Source: Streptomyces canus (lineage in GTDB: Bacteria; Actinomycetota; Actinomycetes; Streptomycetales; Streptomycetaceae). From it: 64,000 nucleotides of DNA. This document shows, piece after piece, positions 42,742-51,687 of the stretch. The stretch is from the NCBI RefSeq assembly GCF_001514145.1, contig NZ_KQ948670.1, positions 184,654 through 248,653 of the forward strand, written 5' to 3'. The notes under the pieces were generated by a model. That model worked only from the letters and a program-made list of their open reading frames with translations. It searched no databases and had not been told where the DNA came from. The position numbers were made by a program, and so were the translations under genes. Each line of letters starts with the position of its first letter. The first letter of the stretch is position 1.

Positions 42742-43764
42742 ATGAAGGCAGCGGTCGTACGAGCCTTCGGCGAACCTCTGGTCATCGAGGACCGGCCCGA
42801 CCCCGAGCCCGGCCCCGGCCAGGTCCGCGTCCGCGTCGAGGCCTCCGGGCTGTGCCACACCGACATCCACGCCGCCCGGGGCGACTGGCCCGTCAAGCCG
42901 ACACCGCCGTTCGTCCCCGGTCACGAGGGCGTCGGCCTGGTCGAGAAGCTCGGCGAGGGTGTCACCCACCTGAGCGTCGGGCAGCGGGTCGCCGTGCCCT
43001 GGCTGGGCAAGGCGTGCGGGCGGTGCGAACAGTGCCTGTCCGGCTGGGAGACGCTGTGCGAGCGGCAGATCAACACCGGCTACGGCTGTGACGGCGGGTA
43101 CGCCGAGAAGATGCTGGCCTGGGCCGACTTCGCGCAGCCGGTGCCGCACGGCGTCACGGCCTTCGACGCCGCCCCGCTGACCTGCGCCGGCGTGACGACG
43201 TACAAGGCGCTCAAGGTTGCCGGTGTCCGGCCCGCGCAGCTCGTCGCGGTCTCCGGCGTCGGCGGACTCGGTCACCTGGCCGTGCAGTACGCCAAGATCG
43301 CCGGGGCGCAGGTCGCGGCGATCGACGTCACCGACGAGAAGCTGGAACTCGCCGCCGAGCTCGGCGCGGACGTGGTGATCGACGCTCGCAAGGACGACGT
43401 GGCCGAGGTGCTCAAGCGGTACGGCGGCGCCCACGCGGCGATCGCGCTCGCGGTGAACGAGGAAGCGTTCACCGCGGTCAACTCCGGGCTGCGGCGCGGC
43501 GGCAAGCTCGTCATGGTCGCCCTGCCCGCACACGGCACGATCCAGGTCCCGATCTTCGACACCGTCCTGAACGGCACGAGCGTGATCGGTTCGATCGTCG
43601 GCACCCGGCAGGACCTCGCCGAGGTGTTCCAGCTGCACGCCGCCGGCCGTACCCGGGTCATTCACGAGACCCGCCCGCTGGCGAGCGTGAACGAGTCCAT
43701 GGACGACGTCCTGCGCGGCCAGGTCAAGGCCCGGATCGTCTTCGACCTCGGCGTGGGACGGTGA
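42742..43764 (+). CDS. adhP: Zinc-dependent alcohol dehydrogenase
   Basis: The 340-residue protein starts at ATG 42742 behind AAGGAG. Catalytic-zinc ligands lie in GLCHTDIHAARGDW and PGHEGVGLVE. The structural-zinc cysteines are in GKACGRCEQCLSGWETLCER. NAD-binding is VSGVGGLGHLAVQYAK. This matches the AdhP group that interconverts alcohols and aldehydes with NAD. It lies between two uspA genes, with a 4-bp overlap to the second. Confidence 0.93.
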   Translation: MKAAVVRAFGEPLVIEDRPDPEPGPGQVRVRVEASGLCHTDIHAARGDWPVKPTPPFVPGHEGVGLVEKLGEGVTHLSVGQRVAVPWLGKACGRCEQCLSGWETLCERQINTGYGCDGGYAEKMLAWADFAQPVPHGVTAFDAAPLTCAGVTTYKALKVAGVRPAQLVAVSGVGGLGHLAVQYAKIAGAQVAAIDVTDEKLELAAELGADVVIDARKDDVAEVLKRYGGAHAAIALAVNEEAFTAVNSGLRRGGKLVMVALPAHGTIQVPIFDTVLNGTSVIGSIVGTRQDLAEVFQLHAAGRTRVIHETRPLASVNESMDDVLRGQVKARIVFDLGVGR

Positions 43765-44642
43765 GGGCGATGGACCTGCCGGTCGTCGTCGGGGTCGACG
43801 GCTCCGAGCCCGGACTGCGGGCCGTCGACTGGGCGGCCGACGAGGCCGCCCTGCGCGGGCTGCCGTTGCGCGTGGTGTACGCCTCGCTGTGGGAGCGGTA
43901 CGAGGGCTCCCGGCCCGCCGAGGACCTGGGCCGGCCGTCCGAACAGGTGCGGGCCGAGGACATCGTGGCGGCCGCCGCCCGGCGAGCCTCCCTGCGCCGG
44001 GCCGACGTGAAGATCTCCACCGAGGTGCTGCCCGAGGAGCCCGAGTACACGCTGGTGCGCGAGAGCCGCCGGGCCGCCCTGCTGGTGACGGGCACCCGGG
44101 GCCGCGGCGGCCTTGCCGGCGCCCTGCTGGGTTCTGTGAGCCTGACCGTGGCCGGGCACGCGCACTGCCCGATGATCGTGGTGCGCGGCGACCAGGACGA
44201 CCGGGACCGCCCCGGACGGCATGGCCGCGTCGTCGTCGGCGTCGGCGACACTCCGGCCGCCCCGGCGACGATGCGCTTCGCCTTCGAGGAGGCGCGGCGA
44301 CGAGGCGCCGTACTGGAGGCCGTACAGGCCTGGCGGTGCCCCGCGCACGAGACCACGGATCACCCGCTGCTCGCCGGTGAACCCGCCCGGCTGCACGAGC
44401 AGCACGCGGTGGACGCGCTGGAAGCCGCACTCAAGGAGGCTCCCGACGATGTCGTGGTGCGTCGGCGCACCGTGGAGGGCCACGCCAGGACCGTCCTGGT
44501 GGAGGCCTCGCGCGACGCCGACCTCCTGATCATCGGGGCCAGGCGCCGCCCGCGGCACTTCGGGCTCCAGCTGGGCCGCGTGGCCCATGGGGTACTGCAC
44601 CACTCCGACTGCCCGGTCGCCGTCGTGCCCGAACCGGTGTGA
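43761..44642 (+). CDS. Tandem universal stress protein (UspA) 2
   Basis: The 293-residue protein starts at GTG 43761, overlapping adhP by 4 bp; ATG 43770 is an alternative. Domain 1 ends GTRGRGGLAGALLGSVSLTV and domain 2 GARRRPRHFGLQLGRVAHGV, both Usp ATP loops. It belongs to the uspA-adhP-uspA operon. Confidence 0.9.
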   Translation: MRAMDLPVVVGVDGSEPGLRAVDWAADEAALRGLPLRVVYASLWERYEGSRPAEDLGRPSEQVRAEDIVAAAARRASLRRADVKISTEVLPEEPEYTLVRESRRAALLVTGTRGRGGLAGALLGSVSLTVAGHAHCPMIVVRGDQDDRDRPGRHGRVVVGVGDTPAAPATMRFAFEEARRRGAVLEAVQAWRCPAHETTDHPLLAGEPARLHEQHAVDALEAALKEAPDDVVVRRRTVEGHARTVLVEASRDADLLIIGARRRPRHFGLQLGRVAHGVLHHSDCPVAVVPEPV

Positions 44643-44683
44643 CGATGGTGATCGTGGCGACGGCGACCGTGGTGACCGGCTGC

Positions 44684-45487
44684 TCAGAGGCTCGCCGCGT
44701 GGTCGGGGACGAAGGTCTGCAGATCGCGCGGCGGGCGCTCGTAGCCGGTCGACTCCGGGCGCACCGGCAGCTCCAGCACCGGCGGCGGCACATCGCGGTA
44801 CGGCAGCGAACCCAACAGGTGGGAGATCATGTTCAAGCGCGCCCGCCGCTTGTCGTCGCTCTCCACGACGTACCACGGCGCCTCGGAGATGTCGGTGTGC
44901 ACCATCATCTCGTCCTTGGCCCGCGAGTACGCCTCCCAGTGGGTGATCGACTCCAGGTCCATCGGCGAGAGCTTCCAGCGTCGCAGCGGATCCTCCAGCC
45001 GCTTGCGGAACCGCTCCTGCTGCTCGGTGTCGCTCACCGAGAACCAGTACTTGCGCAGCACGATCCCCGCTTCGACCAGCATCCGCTCGAAGATCGGGCA
45101 TTGCCTCAGGAAGAGCTGGTACTCCTCCCTGGTGCAGAAGCCCATCACATGCTCGACCCCGGCCCGGTTGTACCAGGACCGGTCGAACAGCACGATCTCT
45201 CCGGCGGCCGGCAGATGCTCGACGTACCGCTGGAAGTACCACTGGGTGCGCTCGCGCTCGGTCGGTTTGGGGAGCGCCGCGATCCGGGCGACGCGGGGGT
45301 TGAGATGCTCGGCGACCCGCTTGATGGTGCCGCCCTTGCCCGCCGCGTCCCGCCCCTCGAACACGACGACCACTCGGGCGCCCTCGGCCCGCACCCACTC
45401 CTGAAGCCTCACCAACTCCGTCTGAAGACGCAGCAGTTCCTTTTCGTACGACTTGCGCGGCACCCTCGCCGCGGCCTTGCCGGCCAT
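44684..45487 (-). CDS. ppk2: Polyphosphate kinase 2
   Basis: The 267-residue protein starts at ATG 45487. Walker A is FEGRDAAGKGGTIKR, Walker B EIVLFDRSWYNRAGVEHVMG, and the lid region SVSDTEQQERFRKRLEDPLR. The length suits one-domain class I PPK2, which uses polyphosphate to phosphorylate ADP or GDP. It is divergent from xfp with 41 bp between the starts, so the two share one promoter region. Confidence 0.92.
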   Translation of the reverse strand: MAGKAAARVPRKSYEKELLRLQTELVRLQEWVRAEGARVVVVFEGRDAAGKGGTIKRVAEHLNPRVARIAALPKPTERERTQWYFQRYVEHLPAAGEIVLFDRSWYNRAGVEHVMGFCTREEYQLFLRQCPIFERMLVEAGIVLRKYWFSVSDTEQQERFRKRLEDPLRRWKLSPMDLESITHWEAYSRAKDEMMVHTDISEAPWYVVESDDKRRARLNMISHLLGSLPYRDVPPPVLELPVRPESTGYERPPRDLQTFVPDHAASL

Positions 45488-45528
45488 GCCGCCTCCACCG
45501 CCCGATGACCTACACACGGAGCCATCCC

Positions 45529-47922
45529 ATGTCCGAGGCACAACGCGTCGAACACCAGGACGCCACCGTACTTTCCGACGACGAACTGCGCACCCTGGAC
45601 GCGCACTGGCGGGCCGCCAACTACCTGGCCGCCGGGCAGATCTACCTGATGGCCAACCCGCTGCTGACCGAGCCCCTGAAGCCGGAGCACATCAAGCCCC
45701 GGCTGCTCGGACACTGGGGCACCTCGCCCGGACTGAACCTCGTCCACACCCACCTCAACCGCGTGATCAAGGCGCGCGGGCTCGACGCGCTGTGCGTGTG
45801 GGGTCCGGGGCACGGCGGGCCGTCGGTCCTCGCCAATTCCTGGCTGGAGGGCAGCTACAGCGAGACCTACCCGGACGTACCGCGCGACGGGCAGGGGATG
45901 GAGCGATTGTTCCGGCAGTTCTCCTTCCCGGGCGGGGTGCCCAGCCATGTCGCCCCGGAGACCCCGGGGTCGATCCATGAGGGCGGTGAGCTCGGCTACT
46001 CCCTCTCGCACGCGTACGGAGCGGCCTTCGACAACCCGGACCTGCTGGTCGCCTGTGTGATCGGCGACGGCGAGGCGGAGACCGGGCCGCTCGCCGCCGC
46101 CTGGCACTCCAACAAGTTCCTCGACCCGGTGCACGACGGCGCGGTCCTGCCGATCCTCCACCTCAACGGTTACAAGATCGCGAACCCGGCCGTGCTCGCC
46201 CGCCTGCCGGAGTCCGAACTCGACGCGCTGCTGCGCGGCTACGGCCACGACCCGATCCATGTCACCGGCGACGACCCGATGACCGTCCACCGTGCCATGG
46301 CGCACGCCTTCGACCAGGCCCTGGACCGGATCGGGGTGATGCAGCGGACGGCCCGCGAGAACGGCGTGAGCGAGCGGGTGCACTGGCCCGTCATCGTGCT
46401 GCGCACACCCAAGGGATGGACGGGCCCGGCGGAGGTGGACGGCGTGCCCGTCGAGGGCACCTGGCGTGCCCACCAGGTCCCGCTGGCCAACGTGCGCGAA
46501 AACCCCGAGCACCTGCGGCAGTTGGAGGCCTGGCTGCGGTCGTACCACCCGCAGCAGCTCTTCGACACCGACGGCCGCCCCGTGGCGGACGTCCTCGCCT
46601 GCGTGCCCGAGGGCACCAAGCGCCTCGGTTCCAGTCCGCACGCCAACGGAGGCCTGCTCGTACGCGAGCTGCCCGTCCCGGTTCTCGACCGCTTCGCCGT
46701 ACCCGTCGACAAGCCGGGCACCACTCTGCACGAACCGACCAGGGTCCTCGGCGACCTCCTCGAACAGGTCATGCACGACACCTCGGCCCGCCGGGACTTC
46801 CGTGTCGTCGGCCCCGACGAGACCGCCTCCAACCGCCTCCAGGCCGTCTTCAACGCCAGCGGCAAGGCCTGGCAGGCCGAGCTGCTCCCGGTCGACGAAC
46901 ACCTCGAACGGCACGGCCGGGTGATGGAGATCCTCTCCGAACACACCTGCCAGGGCTGGCTGGAGGGCTACCTCCTCACCGGGCGACACGGACTGTTCTC
47001 CTGCTACGAAGCCTTCGTCCACATCGTCGACTCCATGGTCAACCAGCACATCAAATGGCTGAAGACATCACGGGAGTTGGCCTGGCGCGCTCCCATCGCC
47101 TCCCTCAACTACCTGCTGACCTCGCACGTCTGGCGCCAGGACCACAACGGCTTCTCCCACCAGGACCCCGGCTTCGTCGACCACGTCCTCAACAAGAGCC
47201 CCGAGGTCGTCCGCGTCTATCTGCCGCCGGACGCCAACACCCTGCTCTCCGTGGCGGATCACGTGCTGCGCAGCCGCGACTACGTCAATGTCGTCGTCGC
47301 CGGCAAGCAGCCCTGCTTCGACTGGCTGTCGATGGACCAGGCCCGCGCCCACTGCGCCCGCGGGGCCGGGATCTGGGACTGGGCGGGCACCGAAGACGGC
47401 TCCCACGAACCCGACGCCGTCCTGGCCTGCGCCGGTGACGTACCCACGCAGGAGGTGCTGGCCGCCGCCCAGCTGCTGCGCCGCCACCTGCCCGACCTCG
47501 CCGTCCGCGTGGTCAACGTCGTCGACATGACCCGGCTGCTGCCCCGCGAGGAACACCCGCACGGAATGAGTGACTTCGAGTACGACGGCCTGTTCACCAC
47601 CGACAAGCCGGTGATCTTCGCCTACCACGGCTACCCCTGGCTCATCCACCGCCTCAGCTACCGCCGCACCGGTCACAAGAACCTGCATGTGCGCGGCTAC
47701 AAGGAGTCCGGCACCACGACCACCCCCTTCGACATGGTCGTCCGCAACGACCTCGACCGCTACCGCCTGGTCATGGACGTCATCGACCGCGTCCCCGGCC
47801 TCGCCGTCCGTGCCGCCGCCCTGCGTCAGCAGATGGCCGACGCGCGCACCCGCCACCATGCGTGGATCCGCGAACACGGCACCGACCTGCCCGAGGTCGC
47901 GGACTGGGCCTGGAACGCCTGA
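45529..47922 (+). CDS. xfp: Xylulose 5-phosphate/fructose 6-phosphate phosphoketolase
   Basis: The 797-residue protein starts at ATG 45529 behind GGAG. Phosphoketolase motifs include LLGHWGTSPGLNLVHTHLNR, GPGHGGPSVLANSW, EGGELGYSLSHAYGAAFDNP and the thiamine-diphosphate site GDGEAETGPLAAAWHSNKF. Others are LHLNGYKIANPAVL and LTSHVWRQDHNGFSHQDPGF. It splits sugar phosphates with inorganic phosphate into acetyl-phosphate and glyceraldehyde-3-phosphate or erythrose-4-phosphate, bypassing oxidative steps. A GAPDH remnant follows. Confidence 0.95.
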   Translation: MSEAQRVEHQDATVLSDDELRTLDAHWRAANYLAAGQIYLMANPLLTEPLKPEHIKPRLLGHWGTSPGLNLVHTHLNRVIKARGLDALCVWGPGHGGPSVLANSWLEGSYSETYPDVPRDGQGMERLFRQFSFPGGVPSHVAPETPGSIHEGGELGYSLSHAYGAAFDNPDLLVACVIGDGEAETGPLAAAWHSNKFLDPVHDGAVLPILHLNGYKIANPAVLARLPESELDALLRGYGHDPIHVTGDDPMTVHRAMAHAFDQALDRIGVMQRTARENGVSERVHWPVIVLRTPKGWTGPAEVDGVPVEGTWRAHQVPLANVRENPEHLRQLEAWLRSYHPQQLFDTDGRPVADVLACVPEGTKRLGSSPHANGGLLVRELPVPVLDRFAVPVDKPGTTLHEPTRVLGDLLEQVMHDTSARRDFRVVGPDETASNRLQAVFNASGKAWQAELLPVDEHLERHGRVMEILSEHTCQGWLEGYLLTGRHGLFSCYEAFVHIVDSMVNQHIKWLKTSRELAWRAPIASLNYLLTSHVWRQDHNGFSHQDPGFVDHVLNKSPEVVRVYLPPDANTLLSVADHVLRSRDYVNVVVAGKQPCFDWLSMDQARAHCARGAGIWDWAGTEDGSHEPDAVLACAGDVPTQEVLAAAQLLRRHLPDLAVRVVNVVDMTRLLPREEHPHGMSDFEYDGLFTTDKPVIFAYHGYPWLIHRLSYRRTGHKNLHVRGYKESGTTTTPFDMVVRNDLDRYRLVMDVIDRVPGLAVRAAALRQQMADARTRHHAWIREHGTDLPEVADWAWNA

Positions 47923-47952
47923 ACACCCTGCCTCCGAGAGGAAGCCAATGCC

Positions 47953-48060
47953 ATGGCCATGCGCGTCGGCATCGACGGCTTCGGCCGCATCGGCCCCACT
48001 TGCCTGCGATCACGAGCCCACCTGGTGGCGCACGAACCTCGCCGTGGTCCTGAACCGTGA
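47953..48060 (+). pseudogene. GAPDH N-terminal remnant
   Basis: MAMRVGIDGFGRIGPTCLRS is the start of glyceraldehyde-3-phosphate dehydrogenase (normally GINGFGRIGR). It begins 30 bp after the xfp stop and behind GAGAGGAAG. The frame ends after 35 codons. A further frame over the same bases (EPTWWRTNLAVVLNRETT, then EGISQACIFDD) ends at 48106. The gene has been deleted to its first helix. Confidence 0.7.
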
Positions 48061-48106
48061 GACAACCACGGAAGGGATCAGCCAGGCCTGCATCTTCGAC
48101 GACTGA

Positions 48107-48413
48107 CCCACCCGGACGGGAGACCGGTGCCGCCGATCACCGGTCTCCTCCTCCGCACCAGGGACGACCGGCGCGAAACATGGGGCCGATCGGCCCCCGA
48201 GGCGCCCCGGACAGCCCATGGGCCCCCTCGCCGAACCGCTGGATGCTCGAAGTGCCGAGAGTCTTGGAGGGGACGACGCCCGTGATGGACACCGCGCCCA
48301 CCCGGCCCTCGGGGCCACACCTTGCTCGCCCAAGGAGGTGATGACCGACGAGCAAGTCCTGTACGGCGTGGCCGACGACCGGCCGCGCAAGCTGTGAGAG
48401 GAGGCGGACCACC
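48107..48413. other. Intergenic stretch before the flavodoxin gene
   Basis: It holds the GGGCCG-AT-CGGCCC palindrome and an 18-codon frame MTDEQVLYGVADDRPRKL (48347-48397 region) behind AAGGAGGTG. That frame may be a leader or a gene remnant. No other gene is supported. Confidence 0.4.
48183..48196. promoter_or_regulatory. DosR/DevR-type palindrome before the flavodoxin gene
   Basis: GGGCCG-AT-CGGCCC is perfectly palindromic and extends to 16 bp (48182-48197). It lies 217 bp before the flavodoxin start. Confidence 0.6.
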
Positions 48414-48920
48414 ATGACCGGCATGATCGGCAAGGTGCTGGTGGCTTATGGAACGACCAACGGGTCGACCGCGCAGGTGGCAGAGACCATCGGCGAGGTC
48501 CTGCACAAGGACGGGCTGACCGTGGACGTGCTGCCCGCCCGGTCGGTGGCGAGCGTGTCCGCGTACGACGCCGTCGTGGTCGGCGGAGCACTGTACGCCG
48601 GACGCTGGCACAAGGACGCCCGCCGATTTGTCCGGCGACACCGCCGCGACCTCGCCGAACGCCCGCTCTGGCTCTTCAGCAGCGGGCCGCTCGACGCCTC
48701 GGCCTCCGAGCGGGACATTCCGCCCGTGCCGGGAGTACAACGGGTCATGACCCGGCTCGACGCCAGGGAGCACACCACCTTCGGCGGCTGCCTGGAGGAC
48801 GGCGCGAAGGGTGCTGTCGCACGGATGATCCTGCGCTCCGGGAAGGGCGGGGACTTCAGGGACTTCACCGCGATCCAGGAATGGGCGGCGCACGTGGCCG
48901 CCGAGCTGGCGGGTGAATAG
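48414..48920 (+). CDS. Flavodoxin-domain protein (HemG-like)
   Basis: The 168-residue protein has the FMN phosphate loop VLVAYGTTNGSTAQVAETIG, VVGGALYAGRWHKDARRFVR and WLFSSGPLD. This arrangement resembles menaquinone-linked HemG-type flavodoxin proteins. The start is ATG 48414 behind GGAGG. Similar genes are found in actinobacterial dormancy regulons. The electron partner is unknown. Confidence 0.85.
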   Translation: MTGMIGKVLVAYGTTNGSTAQVAETIGEVLHKDGLTVDVLPARSVASVSAYDAVVVGGALYAGRWHKDARRFVRRHRRDLAERPLWLFSSGPLDASASERDIPPVPGVQRVMTRLDAREHTTFGGCLEDGAKGAVARMILRSGKGGDFRDFTAIQEWAAHVAAELAGE

Positions 48921-48929
48921 CGGACGGAA

Positions 48930-48960
48930 GCCATGGTGCCCGAGTTCCGGACACCATGGC
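48930..48960. terminator. Hairpin between convergent flavodoxin and uspA genes
   Basis: GCCATGGTG (48930-48938) pairs with CACCATGGC (48952-48960) around a 13-nt loop. It lies 9 bp after one stop and 17 bp before the other, so it suits a bidirectional terminator. Confidence 0.65.
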
Positions 48961-48977
48961 CGCCTGCCGAGCCCTGC

Positions 48978-49634
48978 CTACGTGGGCACCACGGCAACGG
49001 GGCACAGGGCCTCGGCCAGGACTGCCCGCAGGGTTGGCCCCGGCTCGCGCTCCGCACTCCAACCCACGACCACCAGCCCGGCGCTCGCGGAACGTCGGCT
49101 CAGCGCCCGGGCCGGAGGCAACAGCCGGACGTCCTCCAGCACGTGCACGTCGGAGTGCTTCTCCCGCCATGGTCGCAGTGCGTCGGCGAGCAACTGCACC
49201 TCGTGGTCCTCCCAGGTGGCCCGGTCCTCCTCCGGCACACCGAAGCGCAACTCGGCGGCGCACGCAGGGAACCTCCAGGAATGCACGGCACGCAGCCGCA
49301 CGCCCCGCATCCTTGCCGTGTCGAAGGCGAAGCCGACAGCCGCCTGAGCGGGTTCACGGGCGTCCACGCCCAGCACGATCTCGGCGCCGGGGAGTGCGGA
49401 GCGCTGAGCGGCGGGCGTCTCAGGAACCAATACGACAGGGCAGGCAGGGAACATGACGCCGTCCGGATCTCGTGCGCCGGCGACGACCAGCTGCGCGTCG
49501 TTCAGCCCGTCGGCCGGCCCGTCGCGGACGACCCGGAGCGCGAGTCCGCGTCGTGTCGCTTCCTGACGGGCCCAGCGGACGACTGACTCGTGGTGCGTCG
49601 AGCCTTGAACACGGGCAACGATGGCTCGTTCCAT
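48978..49634 (-). CDS. UspA-like protein 3, with a shortened first domain
   Basis: The 218-residue protein starts at ATG 49634. The second Usp domain (from EIVLGVDAREPAQAAVGFAF) is complete, but the ATP-loop glycines are largely missing (VVVGWSAEREPGPTLRAVLA). The first domain is only about 75 residues. ATP binding is doubtful. It lies 36 bp downstream of the Rv1733c-like gene, on the same strand. Confidence 0.82.
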   Translation of the reverse strand: MERAIVARVQGSTHHESVVRWARQEATRRGLALRVVRDGPADGLNDAQLVVAGARDPDGVMFPACPVVLVPETPAAQRSALPGAEIVLGVDAREPAQAAVGFAFDTARMRGVRLRAVHSWRFPACAAELRFGVPEEDRATWEDHEVQLLADALRPWREKHSDVHVLEDVRLLPPARALSRRSASAGLVVVGWSAEREPGPTLRAVLAEALCPVAVVPT

Positions 49635-49670
49635 GACGTTCTGTGCCCCCCTCAAGAGGATTTCGAGGCT

Positions 49671-50252
49671 TCATCCAGTCCTGTGCCCCCACTGGGGACC
49701 CGCCAGGTCCCACTCCCGGCCCCAGCTGTCGATGCGCTGCCGGTCGAGCCGCCACCGGACGACGGCTCCCACGCCGAGGACCGCGCCGGTGAGGGCGAGT
49801 CCGGCGGCGGTGCCCAGCACGCCCGCCTCGACAGCGGCTTCCCCGGCACTCGGCGGTGCGGTGGTCAGCTTGCCGTGGCTGTCCTGCCAGACCACGACTG
49901 GAGTTCCGGCCTTCAGCCCGGTGTCGGTCAGGGTGCGCCCGGTGCGGGCGGAGCCGTCGGGGGTCCTCCAGCGAACGGAGGCCGAGACCTTGTCGCCCGA
50001 CGACCGCACCGCCGACACGTGCTCCGACGTGTCGGTGAGGAGCACCGCGTGGGTGGAGCGCCGTTCGGAACGCAGCTGTGCGAGTGTCTCGTCGGTGGCG
50101 TGCGCTGTCACCAGGCCGGCAGCGGTGCCTCCCACCGCGACGAGTGCACACAGTGCCAGCATGAGCCAGGCCTCGGCGATGTCCTCGCGCCGCCTCAACG
50201 GGTTGTTCCGCCAGCGCCAGAACCACTTCTTCGTCCGTTTGCCGTGGGCCAT
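49671..50252 (-). CDS. Rv1733c-like two-helix membrane protein
   Basis: The 193-residue protein starts at ATG 50252. It has a basic N-terminus with NNPLRRREDIAEAWLMLALC, a first helix (ALCALVAVGGTAAGLVTA), an extracytoplasmic domain (SASVRWRTPDGSARTGRTLT) and a second helix (AAGLALTGAVLGVGAVV), then a cytosolic tail. This is the Rv1733c layout, a well-known DosR-regulon membrane protein of unknown function. A DosR-like palindrome lies 119 bp upstream. Confidence 0.85.
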   Translation of the reverse strand: MAHGKRTKKWFWRWRNNPLRRREDIAEAWLMLALCALVAVGGTAAGLVTAHATDETLAQLRSERRSTHAVLLTDTSEHVSAVRSSGDKVSASVRWRTPDGSARTGRTLTDTGLKAGTPVVVWQDSHGKLTTAPPSAGEAAVEAGVLGTAAGLALTGAVLGVGAVVRWRLDRQRIDSWGREWDLAGPQWGHRTG

Positions 50253-50370
50253 GGCTTCGCACCTCCTCCGGTCGGCACACCGTCGACGGTGGCAGCTCCG
50301 GACGGGCGGCGGCATGGGCCGAGGGGGCTGCGCTCACGGGCCGCACGGGACAGGTTTCCGGCCGGGGAGA

Positions 50371-50384
50371 GGGCCGTTCGGCCC
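50371..50384. promoter_or_regulatory. DosR/DevR-type palindrome before the Rv1733c-like gene
   Basis: GGGCCG-TT-CGGCCC has 6-bp perfect arms and a 2-bp spacer, in front of the minus-strand Rv1733c-like/uspA pair. Confidence 0.6.
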
Positions 50385-50955
50385 ATGACTGCCGCAGCCT
50401 GTGAGACGCGTGCATCGCTGTACGGGTCGTCCCACTGCGACAAGGAGAAACCCGACGGTCGGCGTGTGGGTGGTCAGGGCCATTGACAAGCGGGCGTCTT
50501 TCGATGATACGCCCGGACCGGTGGACAGGGGGACCGCAGCAGGCGGCCGCTGTCGCTGACCAGCCGGAGTCGGCCGTGCTGCGTCTGGTGAGACCGAAGC
50601 CGTGCCGACGGACGACGCGGAAGGGCCGAACAGTCCCTGACCGCCGGGCCAGGTCGGCCCACGAACGGCTCGTGACGACCGTAGGCAACATGCCCTGTCG
50701 GTCAGGAGAGGGGCCCAACCGGCCCAAGCGGTCTCCGCGCACGTGGGCCAGGCTGGACTTGCGGGGTAGATCCGGCGCGGAAACGGCGCCCAGGCTGCCA
50801 CCGGCAGCCGAAGCCCCACCGCACCGCCGGGCCCGGGCTCCGCAGCCGCTCGAGTGGACTCAGCTGCTCGGGGGTTTCCCTGGCACCGGCCACGGCATCG
50901 GCGCCGAGCCGTCGGGCGGCGTCCAGCCGGGCCGGGGCCACCCTGAGGAAAGGAC
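50385..50955. other. Long intergenic stretch with promoter-like and palindromic sites
   Basis: No coding region is supported in 571 bp. It contains a sigma70-like promoter (50483-50510) and two looser DosR-type palindromes: GGGCCG-AAC-AGTCCC (50623-50637) and GGGCCC-AAC-CGGCCC (50711-50725). A small RNA or long leader is possible. Confidence 0.45.
50483..50510 (+). promoter_or_regulatory. Sigma70/HrdB-like promoter
   Basis: TTGACA (50483-50488), a 16-bp spacer and TGATAC (50505-50510) form a near-consensus promoter. The next gene starts 446 bp downstream. Confidence 0.5.
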
Positions 50956-51627
50956 GTGACGACCATGGCCGAACGGATGCAGGCCGAAAGGCCGTTGGGC
51001 GACCTGGGCCGCCGTCTCGCCATGCGTCGCGCACAACTCGGTCTGAGCCGACAGGAAACGGCGGCGAAGGCGGGATTGGCGCCCGGCTACTTGAGGCACC
51101 TGGAGGAGAACCCCGGTGCCACGCCGAACCGGGGAACACTTCTCAGCCTGGCCGCGGCACTGGAGACCACCGTGCCGGAGCTCACCGGCGCAGCCACGGA
51201 CCTCCCTCCGGGCCTGGAACAGGCGGCCCGTGCCCCCGAGTTCACCGAGCTGAGCACGGACGAGTGCAGAGCTCTGCTCGGAACACACGGCGTGGGGAGA
51301 ATCGCGGTGACCACCGAGTCCGGGCCAGGCATCGTTCCCGTCAACTACAGCGTCACCGAAGGCGCCATCGTCTTTCGAACCGCCTCCGGTACGACACCGT
51401 CGCCGGCGTCCGGCCACCAGGTGGCCTTCGAGGTCGACCGCATCGATGACGCCTTCAGCCGGGGCTGGAGCGTGTTGGTGCGCGGACGCGCTCGGACCGT
51501 GACGGACTCCGACGAGGCACACCGGCTCGCGGACCAGGCGTACAGCAAGCCCTGGGCGGGAGGGAGCCGTGATCTGTGGATGCGTGTGGAGCCGGACACG
51601 ATCACGGGACGTCGGATCGACGTGTGA
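50956..51627 (+). CDS. XRE-type HTH fused to a pyridoxamine-5'-phosphate-oxidase-fold domain
   Basis: The 223-residue protein starts at GTG 50956 behind GAGGAAAGG. Residues about 14-75 are an XRE helix-turn-helix (LGRRLAMRRAQLGLSRQETA, then PGYLRHLEENPG). Residues about 95-220 are a split-barrel flavin/F420-binding fold (LGTHGVGRIAVTTESGPGIV, PVNYSVTEGAIVFRTASGTT, QVAFEVDRIDDAFSRGWSVL). The fusion suggests a redox- or flavin-responsive regulator. It sits in the dormancy island near a stand-alone relative of its barrel domain. Confidence 0.87.
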   Translation: MTTMAERMQAERPLGDLGRRLAMRRAQLGLSRQETAAKAGLAPGYLRHLEENPGATPNRGTLLSLAAALETTVPELTGAATDLPPGLEQAARAPEFTELSTDECRALLGTHGVGRIAVTTESGPGIVPVNYSVTEGAIVFRTASGTTPSPASGHQVAFEVDRIDDAFSRGWSVLVRGRARTVTDSDEAHRLADQAYSKPWAGGSRDLWMRVEPDTITGRRIDV

Positions 51628-51687
51628 CACGGACAGAGACGGGTGGCTGACGCACGCCAACGACAGATTTCCGCACTCGGCCGACGC

